NCBI GenBank assembly: GCA_964036315.1
Contig: OZ038479.1
Location: 60,453,393 to 60,517,392, forward strand
Origin: Acanthosepion esculentum
Lineage: Eukaryota > Mollusca > Cephalopoda > Sepiida > Sepiidae
Length of the DNA: 64,000 bases
Reading direction: 5' to 3'
Shown: positions 53,501-64,000 of the stretch, piece after piece
How the letters are laid out: each line of letters starts with the position of its first letter
Numbering within the stretch: position 1 is the first letter of the stretch
The notes under the pieces: generated by a model
Told to the model about the DNA's origin: nothing
The model's database searches: none
What the model saw: only the letters and a program-made list of their open reading frames with translations
Position numbers and translations under genes: made by a program

Positions 53501-55537
53501 ATTATTTCTATATTATGTGTTTCTATTTTATCCCAAGGAAAAGACCTTCAATTTTTTTATTCCACTCTTGCAGGACCTCTTCTTATTCCCATTATGATTG
53601 TTTCTCTTTTCAGACTTTATACATCCCAGGGAAGAGCATGTTTTCTTTACTGAATGTTCTTTGATTATTTCTATATTATGTGTTTCTATCTTATCCCAAG
53701 GAAAAAACCTTCAATTTTTTTATTCCACTCTTGCAGGACCTCTTCTTATTCCCATTATGATTGTTTCTCTTTTCAGATTTTATACATCCCAGGAAAGAGC
53801 ATGTTTTCTTTACTGAATGTTCTTTGATTATTTCTATATTATGTGTTTCTATCTTATCCCAAGGAAAAGACCTCCAATTTCTTTATTCCACTCTTGCAGC
53901 ACCTCTTCTTATTCGCATTATGATTGTTTCTCTTTTCAGATTTTATACATCCCAGGAAAGAGCATGTTTTCTTTACTGAATTTCTTTGATTATTTCTATA
54001 TTATGTGTTTCTATCTTATCCCAAGGAAAAGACCTCCAATTTCTTTATTCCACTCTTACAGGACCTCTTCTTATTCCCATTATGATTGTTTCTCTTTTCA
54101 GACTTTATACATCCCAGGAAAGAGCATGTTTTCTTTACTGAATGTTCTTTGATTATTTCTATATTATGTGTTTCTATCTTATCCCAAGGAAAAGACCTGC
54201 AATTTCTTTATTCCACTCTTGCAGGACCTCTTCTTATTCCCATCATGATTGTTTCTCATTTCAGACTTTATACATCCCAGGAAAGAGCATGTTTTCTTTA
54301 CTAAATGTTCTTTGATTATTTCTATCTTATCCCAAGGAAAAGACCTTCAATTTCTTTATTCCACTCTTGCAGGACCTCTTCTTATTCTCATTATGATTGT
54401 TTCTCTTTTCAGACTTTATACATCCCAGGAAAGAGCATGTTTTCTTTACTGAATGTTCTTTGATTATTTCTATATTATGTGTTTCTATCTTATCCCAAGG
54501 AAAAGACCTCCAATTTCTTTATTCCACTCTTGCAGGACCTCTTCTTACTCCCATTATGATTGTTTCTCTTTTCAGACTTTATACATCCCAGGAAAGAGCT
54601 TTTTTTCTTTACTGAATTTTCTTTGATTATTTCTATATTATGTGTTTCTATCTTATCCCAAGGAAAAGACCTCCAATTTCTTTATTCCACTCTTGCAGGA
54701 CCTCTTCTTATTCCCATTATGATTGTTTCTCTTTTCAGACTTTATACATCCCAGGAAAGAGCTTTTTTTCTTTACTGAATTTTCTTTGATTATTTCTATA
54801 TTATGGGTTTCTATCTTATCCCAAGGAAAAGACCTTCAATTTCTTTATTCCACTCTTGCAGGACCTCTTCTTATTCCCATTATGATTGTTTCTCTTTTCA
54901 GACTTTATACATCCCAGGGAAGAGCATGTTTTCTTTACTGAATTTTCTTTGATTATTTCTATATTATGTGTTTCTATCTTATCCCAAGGAAAAGACCTTC
55001 AATTTCTTTATTCCACTCTTGCAGGACCTCTTCATATTCCCATTATGATTGTTTCTCTTTTCAGACATTATACATCCCAGGAAAGAGCATGTTTTCTTTA
55101 CTGAATGTTCTTTGATTATTTCTATATTATGTGTTTCTATCTTATCCCAAGGAAAAGACCTCCAGTTTCTTTATTCCACTCTTGCAGGACCTCTTCTTAT
55201 TCTCATTATGATTGTGTCTCTTTTCAGACTTTATACATCCCAGGAAAGAGCATGTTTTCTTTACTGAATTTTCTTTGATTATTTCTATATTATGTGTTTC
55301 TATCTTATCCCAAGGAAAAGACCTTCAATTTCTTTATTCCACTCTTGCAGGACCTCTTCTTATTCCCATTATGATTGTTTCTCTTTTCAGACATTATACA
55401 TCCCAGGAAAGAGCATGTTTTCTTTACTGAATGTTCTTTGATTATTTCTATATTATGTGTTTCTATCTTATCCCAAGGAAAAGACCTCCAGTTTCTTTAT
55501 TCCACTCTTGCAGGACCTCTTCTTATTCTCATTATGA

Positions 55538-58290
55538 TTGTTTCTCTTTTCAGACTTTATACATCCCAGGAAAGAGCATGTTTTCTTTACTGAATTTTCT
55601 TTGATTATTTCTATATTATGTGTTTCTATCTTATCCCAAGGAAAAGACCTCCAATTTCTTTATTCCACTCTTGCAGGACCTCTTCTTATTCCCATTTTGA
55701 TTGTTTCTCTTTTCAGACTTTATACATCCCAGGAAAGAGCTTTTTTCTTTACTGAATTTTCTTTGATTATTTCTATATTATGGGTTTCTATCTTATCCCA
55801 AGGAAAAGACCTTCAATTTCTTTATTCCACTCTTGCAGGACCTCTTCTTATTCCCATTATGATTGTTTCTCTTTTCAGACTTTATACATCCCAGGAAAGA
55901 GCATGTTTTCTTTACTGAATTTTCTTTGATTATTTCTATATTATGTGTTTCTATCTTATCCCAAGGAAAAGACCTCCAATTTCTTTATCCCACTCTTGCA
56001 GGACCTCTTCTTATTCCCATTATGATTGTTTCTCTTTTCAGACTTTATACAACACAGGAAAGAGCATGTTTTCTTTACTGAATTTTCTTTGATTATTTCT
56101 ATATTATGTGTTTCTATTTTATCCCAAGGAAAAGACCTTCAATTTTTTTATTCCACTCTTGCAGGACCTCTTCTTATTCCCATTATGATTGTTTCTCTTT
56201 TCAGACTTTATACATCCCAGGGAAGAGCATGTTTTCTTTACTGAATTTTCTTTGATTATTTCTATATTATGTGTTTCTATCTTATCCCAAGGAAAAGACC
56301 TTCAATTTCTTTATTCCACTCTTGCAGGACCTCTTCTTATTCCCATTATGATTGTTTCTCTTTTCAGACATTATACATCCCAGGAAAGAGCATGTTTTCT
56401 TTACTGAATGTTCTTTGATTATTTCTATATTATGTGTTTCTATCTTATCCCAAGGAAAAACCTCCAGTTTCTTTATTCCACTCTTGCAGGACCTCTTCTT
56501 ATTCTCATTATGATTGTGTCTCTTTTCAGACTTTATACATCCCAGGAAAGAGCATGTTTTCTTTACTGAATTTTCTTTGATTATTTCTATATTATGTGTT
56601 TCTATCTTATCCCAAGGAAAAGACCTCCAGTTTCTTTATTCCACTCTTGCAGGACCTCTTCTTATTCTCATTTTGATTGTTTCTCTTTTCAGACTTTATA
56701 CATCCCAGGAAAGAGCATGTTTTCTTTACTGAATTTTCTTTGATTATTTCTATATTATGTGTTTCTATCTTATCCCAAGGAAAAGACCTCCTATTTCTTT
56801 ATTCCACTCTTGCAGGACCTCTTCTTATTCCCATTATGATTGTTTCTCTTTTCAGACTTTATACATCCCAGGAAAGAGCATGTTTTCTTTACTGAATTTT
56901 CTTTGATTATTTCTATATTATGTGTTTCTATTTTATCCCAAGGAAAAGACCTTCAATTTTTTTATTCCACTCTTGCAGGACCTCTTCTTATTCCCATTAT
57001 GATTGTTTCTCTTTTCAGACTTTATACATCCCAGGGAAGAGCATGTTTTCTTTACTGAATTTTCTTTGATTATTTCTATATTATGTGTTTCTATCTTATC
57101 CCAAGGAAAAACCTTCAATTTCTTTATTCCACTCTTGCAGGACCTCTTCTTATTCCCATTATGATTGTTTCTCTTTTCAGACATTATACATCCCAGGAAA
57201 GAGCATGTTTTCTTTACTGAATGTTCTTTGATTATTTCTATATTATGTGTTTCTATCTTATCCCAAGGAAAAGACCTCCAGTTTCTTTATTCCACTCTTG
57301 CAGGACCTCTTCTTATTCTCATTATGATTGTTTCTCTTTTCAGACTTTATACATCCCAGGAAAGAGCATGTTTTCTTTACTGAATTTTCTTTGATTATTT
57401 CTATATTATGTGTTTCTATCTTATCCCAAGGAAAAGACCTCCAATTTCTTTATTCCACTCTTGCAGGACCTCTTCTTATTCCCATTATGATTGTTTCTCT
57501 TTTCAGACTTTATACATCCCAGGAAAGAGCTTTTTTTCTTTACTGAATTTTCTTTGATTATTTCTATATTATGGGTTTCTATCTTATCCCAAGGAAAAGA
57601 CCTTCAATTTCTTTATTCCACTCTTGCAGGACCTCTTCTTATTCCCATTATGATTGTTTCTCTTTTCAGACTTTATACATCCCAGGAAAGAGCATGTTTT
57701 CTTTACTGAATTTTCTTTGATTATTTCTATATTATGTGTTTCTATCTTATCCCAAGGAAAAGACCTCCAATTTCTTTATCCCACTCTTGCAGGACCTCTT
57801 CTTATTCCCATTATGATTGTTTCTCTTTTCAGACTTTATACATCACAGGAAAGAGCATGTTTTCTTTACTGAATTTTCTTTGATTATTTCTATATTATGT
57901 GTTTCTATTTTATCCCAAGGAAAAGACCTTCAATTTTTTTATTCCACTCTTGCAGGACCTCTTCTTATTCCCATTATGATTGTTTCTCTTTTCAGACTTT
58001 ATACATCCCAGGGAAGAGTATGTTTTCTTTACTGAATTTTCTTTGATTATTTCTATATTATGTGTTTCTATCTTATCCCAAGGAAAAGACCTTCAATTTC
58101 TTTATTCCACTCTTGCAGGACCTCTTCTTATTCCCATTATGATTGTTTCTCTTTTCAGACATTATACATCCCAGGAAAGAGCATGTTTTCTTTACTGAAT
58201 GTTCTTTGATTATTTCTATCTTATCCCAAGGAAAAGACCTTCAATTTCTTTATTCCACTCTTGCAGGACCTCTTCTTATTCTCATTATGA
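55538..58290 (+). repeat. Single beta copy of the 2,753 bp block
   Basis: This corresponds to 32819-35571 in alpha at 22,719 bp spacing and to 35572-38324 at 19,966 bp. It keeps CCCATTTTGATTG, GAGCTTTTTTC, ACAACACAGG, GACCTCCTATTT, GAGTATG and the 148 bp monomer at 58143. It has TTATGATTG at about 57000, where both alpha copies have TTACGATTG. Confidence 0.92.
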
Positions 58291-61200
58291 TTGTTTCTCT
58301 TTTCAGACTTTATACATCCCAGGAAAGAGCATGTTTTCTTTACTGAATGTTCTTTGATTATTTCTATATTATGTGTTTCTATCTTATCCCAAGGAAAAGA
58401 CCTCCAATTTCTTTATTCCACTCTTGCAGGACCTCTTCTTATTCCCATTATGATTGTTTCTCTTTTCAGACTTTATACATCCCAGGAAAGAGCTTTTTTT
58501 CTTTACTGAATTTTCTTTGATTATTTCTATATTATGTGTTTCTATCTTATCCCAAGGAAAAGACCTTCAATTTCTTTATTCCACTCTTGCAGGACCTCTT
58601 CTTATTCCCATTATGATTGTTTCTCTTTTCAGACTTTATACATCCCAGGAAAGAGCTTTTTTTCTTTACTGAATTTTCTTTGATTATTTCTATATTATGG
58701 GTTTCTATCTTATCCCAAGGAAAAGACCTTCAATTTCTTTATTCCACTCTTGCAGGACCTCTTCTTATTCCCATTATGATTGTTTCTCTTTTCAGACTTT
58801 ATACATCCCAGGAATGAGCTTTTTTTCTTTACTGAATTTTCTTTGATTATTTCTATATTATGGGTTTCTATCTTATCCCAAGGAAAAGACCTCCAATTTC
58901 TTTATTCCACTCTTGCAGGACCTCTTCTTATTCCCATTATGATTCTTTCTCTTTTCAGACTTTATACATCCCAGGAAAGAGCTTTTTTTCTTTACTGAAT
59001 TTTCTTTGATTATTTCTATATTATGGGTTTCTATCTTATCCCAAGGAAAAGACCTCCAATTTCTTTATTCCACTCTTGCAGGACCTCTTCTTATTCCCAT
59101 TATGATTGTTTCTCTTTTCAGACTTTATACATCCCAGGAAAGAGCTTTTTTTCTTTACTGAATTTTCTTTGATTATTTCTATATTATGGGTTTCTATCTT
59201 ATCCCAAGGAAAAGACCTCCAATTTCTTTATTCCACTCTTGCAGGACCTCTTCTTATTCCCATTATGATTGTTTCTCTTTTCAGACTTTATACATCCCAG
59301 GAAAGAGCTTTTTTTCTTTACTGAATTTTCTTTGATTATTTCTATATTATGGGTTTCTATCTTATCCCAAGGAAAAGACCTTCAATTTCTTTATTCCACT
59401 CTTGCAGGACCTCTTCTTATTCCCATTATGATTGTTTCTCTTTTCAGACTTTATACATCCCAGGAAAGAGCTTTTTTTCTTTACTGAATTTTCTTTGATT
59501 ATTTCTATATTATGGGTTTCTATCTTATCCCAAGGAAAAGACCTCCAATTTCTTTATTCCACTCTTGCAGGACCTCTTCTTATTCCCATTATGATTCTTT
59601 CTCTTTTCAGACTTTATACATCCCAGGAAAGAGCTTTTTTTCTTTACTGAATTTTCTTTGATTATTTCTATATTATGGGTTTCTATCTTATCCCAAGGAA
59701 AAGACCTCCAATTTCTTTATTCCACTCTTGCAGGACCTCTTCTTATTCCCATTATGATTGTTTCTCTTTTCAGACTTTATACATCCCAGGAAAGAGCTTT
59801 TTTTCTTTACTGAATTTTCTTTGATTATTTCTATATTATGGGTTTCTATCTTATCCCAAGGAAAAGACCTCCAATTTCTTTATTCCACTCTTGCAGGACC
59901 TCTTCTTATTCCCATTATGATTGTTTCTCTTTTCAGACTTTATACATCCCAGGAAAGAGCTTTTTTTCTTTACTGAATTTTCTTTGATTATTTCTATATT
60001 ATGGGTTTCTATCTTATCCCAAGGAAAAGACCTCCAATTTCTTTACTCCACTCTTGCAGGACCTCTTCTTATTCCCATTATGATTGTTTCTCTTTTCAGA
60101 CTTTATACATCCCAGGAAAGAGCTTTTTTTCTTTACTGAATTTTCTTTGATTATTTCTATATTATGTGTTTCTATCTTATCCCAAGGCAAAGACCTACAA
60201 TTTCTTTATTCCACTCTTGCAGGACCTCTTCTTATTCCCATTATGATTGTTTCTCTTTTCAGACTTTATTCATCCCAGGAAAGAGCATGTTTTCTTTACT
60301 GAATTTTCTTTGATTATTTCTATATTATGTGTTTCTATCTTATCCCAAGGAAAAGACCTCCAATTTCTTTATCCCACTCTTGCAGGACCTCTTCTTATTC
60401 CCATTATGATTGTTTCTCTTTTCACACTTTATACATCCTAGGAAAGAGCATGTTTTCTTTACTGAATGTTCTTTGATTATTTCTATATTATGTGTTTCTA
60501 TCTTATCCCAAGGAAAAGACCTTCCATTTCTTTATTCCACTCTTGCAGGACCTCTTCTTATTCCCATTAGGATTGTTTCTCTTTTCAGACTCTATACATC
60601 CCAGGGAAGAGCATGTTTTCTTTACTGAATGTTCTTTGATTATTTTGATATTATAGGTTTCTATCTTATCCCAAGGAAAAGACCTTCAATTTCTTTATTC
60701 CACTCTTGCAGTACCTCTTCTTATTCCCATTATGATTGTTTCTCTATTCAGACTTTATACATCCCAGGAAAGAGCTTTTTTTCTTTACTGAATGTTCTTT
60801 GATTATTTTGATATTATAGGTTTCTATCTTATCCTAAAGAAAAACCTTCAATTTCTTTATTCCACTCTTGCAGGACCTCTTCTTATTCCCATTATGATTG
60901 TTTCTCTTTTCAGACTTTATACATCCCAGGAAAGAGCATGTTTTCTTTACTGAATTTTCTTTGATTATTTCTATATTATGTGTTTCTATCTTATCCCAAG
61001 GAAAAGACCTTCAATTTCTTTATTCCACTCTTGCAGTACCTCTTCTTATTCCCATTATGATTGTTTCTCTTTTCAGACTTTATACATCCTAGGAAAGAGC
61101 ATGTTTTCTTTACTGAATGTTCTTTGATTATTTCTATATTATGTGTTTCTATCTTATCCCAAGGAAAAGACCTCCAATTTCTTTATTCCACTCTTGCAGG

Positions 61201-63979
61201 ACCTCTTCTTATTCCCATTATGATTGTTTCTCTTTTCAGACTTTATACATCTCAGGAAAGAGCATGTTTTCTTTACTGAATGTTCTTTGATTATTTCTAT
61301 ATTATGTGTTTCTATCTTATCCCATGGAAAAGACCTTCAATTTCTTTATTCCACTCTTGCAGGACCTCTTCTTATTCCCATTATGATTGTTTCTCTTTTC
61401 AGACTTTATACATCCCAGGAAAGAGCATGTTTTCTTTACTGAATTTTCTTTGATTATTTCTATATTATGTGTTTCTATCTTATCCCAAGGAAAAGACCTC
61501 CAATTTCTTTATCCCACTCTTGCAGGACCTCTTCTTATTCCCATTATGATTGTTTCTCTATTCAGACTTTATACATCCCAGGAAAGAGCATGTTTTCTTT
61601 AGTGAATTTTCTTTGATTATTTCTATATTATGTGTTTCTATCTTATCCCAAGGAAAAGACCTCCAATTTCTTTATTCCACTCTTACAGGACCTCTTCTTA
61701 TTCCCATTATGATTGTTTCTCTTTTCAGACTTTATACATCCCAGGAAAGAGCATGTTTTCTTTACTGAATGTTCTTTGATTATTTCTATATTATGTGTTT
61801 CTATCTTATCCCAAGGAAAAGACCTGCAATTTCTTTATTCCACTCTTGCAGGACCTCTTCTTATTCCCATCATGATTGTTTCTCATTTCAGACTTTATAC
61901 ATCCCAGGAAAGAGCATGTTTTCTTTACTGAATGTTCTTTGATTATTTCTATCTTATCCCAAGGAAAAGACCTTCAATTTCTTTATTCCACTCTTGCAGG
62001 ACCTCTTCTTATTCTCATTATGATTGTTTCTCTTTTCAGACTTTATACATCCCAGGAAAGAGCATGTTTTCTTTACTGAATGTTCTTTGATTATTTCTAT
62101 ATTATGTGTTTCTATCTTATCCCAAGGAAAAGACCTCCAATTTCTTTATTCCACTCTTGCAGGACCTCTTCTTACTCCCATTATGATTGTTTCTTTTTTC
62201 AGACTTTATACATCCCAGGAAAGAGCTTTTTTTCTTTACTGAATTTTCTTTGATTATTTCTATATTATGTGTTTCTATCTTATCCCAAGGAAAAGACCTC
62301 CAATTTCTTTATTCCACTCTTGCAGGACCTCTTCTTATTCCCATTATGATTGTTTCTCTTTTCAGACTTTATACATCCCAGGAAAGAGCTTTTTTTCTTT
62401 ACTGAATTTTCTTTGATTATTTCTATATTATGTGTTTCTATCTTATCCCAAGGAAAAGACCTTCAATTTCTTTATTCCACTCTTGCAGGACCTCTTCTTA
62501 TTCCCATTATGATTGTTTCTCTTTTCAGACTTTATACATCCCAGGAAAGAGCTTTTTTCTTTACTGAATTTTCTTTGATTATTTCTATATTATGGGTTTC
62601 TATCTTATCCCAAGGAAAAGACCTTCAATTTCTTTATTCCACTCTTGCAGGACCTCTTCTTATTCCCATTATGATTGTTTCTCTTTTCAGACTTTATACA
62701 TCCCAGGAAAGAGCTTTTTTTCTTTACTGAATTTTCTTTGATTATTTCTATATTATGGGTTTCTATCTTATCCCAAGGAAAAGACCTCCAATTTCTTTAT
62801 TCCACTCTTGCAGGACCTCTTCTTATTCCCATTATGATTCTTTCTCTTTTCAGACTTTATACATCCCAGGAAAGAGCTTTTTTTCTTTACTGAATTTTCT
62901 TTGATTATTTCTATATTATGGGTTTCTATCTTATCCCAAGGAAAAGACCTCCAATTTCTTTATTCCACTCTTGCAGGACCTCTTCTTATTCCCATTATGA
63001 TTGTTTCTCTTTTCAGACTTTATACATCCCAGGAAAGAGCTTTTTTTCTTTACTGAATTTTCTTTGATTATTTCTATATTATGGGTTTCTATCTTATCCC
63101 AAGGAAAAGACCTCCAATTTCTTTATTCCACTCTTGCAGGACCTCTTCTTATTCCCATTATGATTGTTTCTCTTTTCAGACTTTATACATCCCAGGAAAG
63201 AGCTTTTTTTCTTTACTGAATTTTCTTTGATTATTTCTATATTAATCGGTTTCTATCTTATCCCAAGGAAAAGACCTCCAATTTCTTTATTCCACTCTTG
63301 CAGGACCTCTTCTTATTCCCATTATGATTGTTTCTCTTTTCAGACTTTATACATCCCAGGAAAGAGCTTTTTTTCTTTACTGAATTTTCTTTGATTATTT
63401 CTATATTATGTGTTTCTATCTTATCCCAAGGCAAAGACCTACAATTTCTTTATTCCACTCTTGCAGGACCTCTTCTTATTCCCATTATGATTGTTTCTCT
63501 TTTCAGACTTTATACATCCCAGGAAAGAGCATGTTTTCTTTACTGAATTTTCTTTGATTATTTCTATATTATGTGTTTCTATCTTATCCCAAGGAAAAGA
63601 CCTCCAATTTCTTTATCCCACTCTTGCAGGACCTCTTCTTATTCCCATTATGATTGTTTCTCTTTTCACACTTTATACATCCTAGGAAAGAGCATGTTTT
63701 CTTTACTGAATGTTCTTTGATTATTTCTATATTATGTGTTTCTATCTTATCCCAAGGAAAAGACCTTCCATTTCTTTATTCCACTCTTGCAGGACCTCTT
63801 CTTATTCCCATTAGGATTGTTTCTCTTTTCAGACTCTATACATCCCAGGGAAGAGCATGTTTTCTTTACTGAATGTTCTTTGATTATTTTGATATTATAG
63901 GTTTCTATCTTATCCCAAGGAAAAGACCTTCAATTTCTTTATTCCACTCTTGCAGTACCTCTTCTTATTCCCATTATGA

Positions 63980-64000
63980 TTGTTTCTCTATTCAGACTTT
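63980..64000 (+). repeat. Partial monomer at the right edge
   Basis: The last 21 bases are the start of a monomer with GTTTCTCTATTCAG (A for T at position 12), the same variant seen at 43849 and 60736. The array and unit beta continue past the window. Confidence 0.95.

Larger units (their letters stand above)
10478..62023 (+). repeat. Eighteen 148 bp short monomers (15 bp deletion)
   Basis: Short monomers start at 10478, 12421, 14198, 15487, 16939, 19206, 22124, 25857, 28450, 31530, 35424, 38177, 41746, 48413, 51006, 54249, 58143 and 61876. In each, the two TTTCTAT copies at monomer positions 71-77 and 86-92 are collapsed to one, so TTTCTATATTATGTGTTTC becomes TTTCTATCTTATCC. The 7 bp direct repeat at the deletion ends fits slippage or repeat-mediated deletion. 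None occurs in the first 10.4 kb. They sit on several different variant backgrounds. Confidence 0.95.
1..64000 (+). repeat. Satellite DNA array, 163 bp monomer, about 394 tandem copies
   Basis: Seen: the landmark GATTGTTTCTCTTTTCAG recurs every 163 bp from base 46 to the window end, always in the same orientation and with no foreign DNA between copies. A typical monomer counted by hand has about 73 T, 38 A, 34 C and 18 G, so it is about 32% GC and two-thirds pyrimidine on the + strand. Neighbouring monomers usually differ at only a few positions. Known: head-to-tail monomers of nucleosomal size with higher-order repeats typify centromeric and pericentromeric satellites in eukaryotes. Inferred: this is an internal piece of a longer array, because both window edges lie inside monomers. 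The family is not one I recognise. Centromere function is not shown; no CENP-B box like that of alpha satellite is visible, and the consensus has no CpG for one. Confidence 0.98.
44773..64000 (+). repeat. Large tandem duplication, unit beta (truncated by window end)
   Basis: Beta follows alpha directly and repeats its order. By the final offset, the alpha/beta junction sequence should recur about 0.9 kb past the window end, making beta about 20.1 kb. Relative to alpha it gains single monomers near 45.3, 51.2 and 58.5 kb and has only one copy of the 2,753 bp block. Point differences include CCAGGAAAG for CCAGGGAAG (46813/24257), CCCAAGG for CCCAAAG (54499/31780) and TTATGATTG for TTACGATTG (about 57000 against 34281). 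A private change, ATTAATCGGTTTC, is at 63241. Confidence 0.93.

Noticed and set aside
50..63872. Hundreds of short + strand open frames of about 64-72 codons, hydrophobic in translation, overlapping from monomer to monomer
   Set aside because: They start at TTG with no ribosome binding site and recur at the monomer period. They close once per monomer because 163 is not a multiple of 3. Variants change protein residues freely. They are by-products of the repeat and not genes.
1..64000. CRISPR array
   Set aside because: The repeat is 163 bp with no unique spacers; all of the sequence between landmarks is itself repeated.
1..64000. Transposon or LTR insertions, rRNA or tRNA genes within the array
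   Set aside because: The monomer phase can be followed from 50 to 63,980 with only 1-2 bp and 15 bp length changes, leaving no room for an insertion.
10789..64000. Homopolymer length changes (six or seven T after GAGC, GGAAAAACC against GGAAAAGACC) as sequencing errors
   Set aside because: Several are repeated at matching positions in duplicated units (33010, 35770 and 55740; 33740, 36490 and 56457), so they are inherited variants. Isolated ones such as the one near 39010 remain uncertain.

Overview
The whole 64 kb is one uninterrupted satellite DNA array. It is a head-to-tail tandem repeat of a 163 bp monomer, always in the same orientation. Tracking the monomer phase from base 50 to base 63,980 gives 394 complete monomers plus a 49 bp partial copy on the left and a 21 bp partial copy on the right. 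The monomer lengths add up to the observed distance once eighteen 148 bp monomers and a set of 1-2 bp indels are counted. No protein gene, RNA gene, transposon, CRISPR array or unique DNA interrupts the array, and it runs off both ends of the window.

The organism is a eukaryote. Evidence is the nucleosome-sized AT-rich monomer (about 32% GC by hand count of a typical copy), the nested higher-order repeats and the near absence of CpG (about 18 found in 64 kb). This is the pattern of centromeric or pericentromeric heterochromatin in a genome with cytosine methylation, and a vertebrate is my best guess. I do not recognise the satellite family and give no species.

Monomer numbering used below: position 1 is the first T of the TTG in the landmark ATGATTGTTTCTC, so monomers start at 50, 213, 376 and so on. 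Main variable positions are 3, 5, 17, 19, 34, 41+43, 59, 66, 84, 114, 117, 129-130, 155 and 161, plus a 15 bp deletion in the 71-92 region.

Layout. Domain I (1 to about 10.6 kb) has only CATG-type monomers (A41, G43). It contains a 4-monomer (652 bp) higher-order repeat, a run of homogenised monomers, a 3-monomer (489 bp) repeat and a 2-monomer (326 bp) alternation, and it ends in a divergent stretch. Domain II (about 10.6 kb to the end) mixes CATG-type monomers with a CTTTTTTT-type (T41, T43) and monomers with G84. Within it are a 1.29 kb tandem duplication (13.4-16.0 kb), a homogeneous stretch (16.0-17.9 kb), a mixed stretch (17.9-22.4 kb), and a very large tandem duplication. That duplication consists of unit alpha (about 22,380-44,772) and unit beta (about 44,773 to beyond the window end). 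The two differ by whole-monomer gains and losses, a 17-monomer (2,753 bp) duplication present only in alpha, and scattered point changes.

There is no gene network to describe. The many short open frames are by-products of the repeat: 163 is not a multiple of 3, so each frame closes after one monomer. The biological content is the array architecture, which records repeated unequal exchange and local homogenisation.
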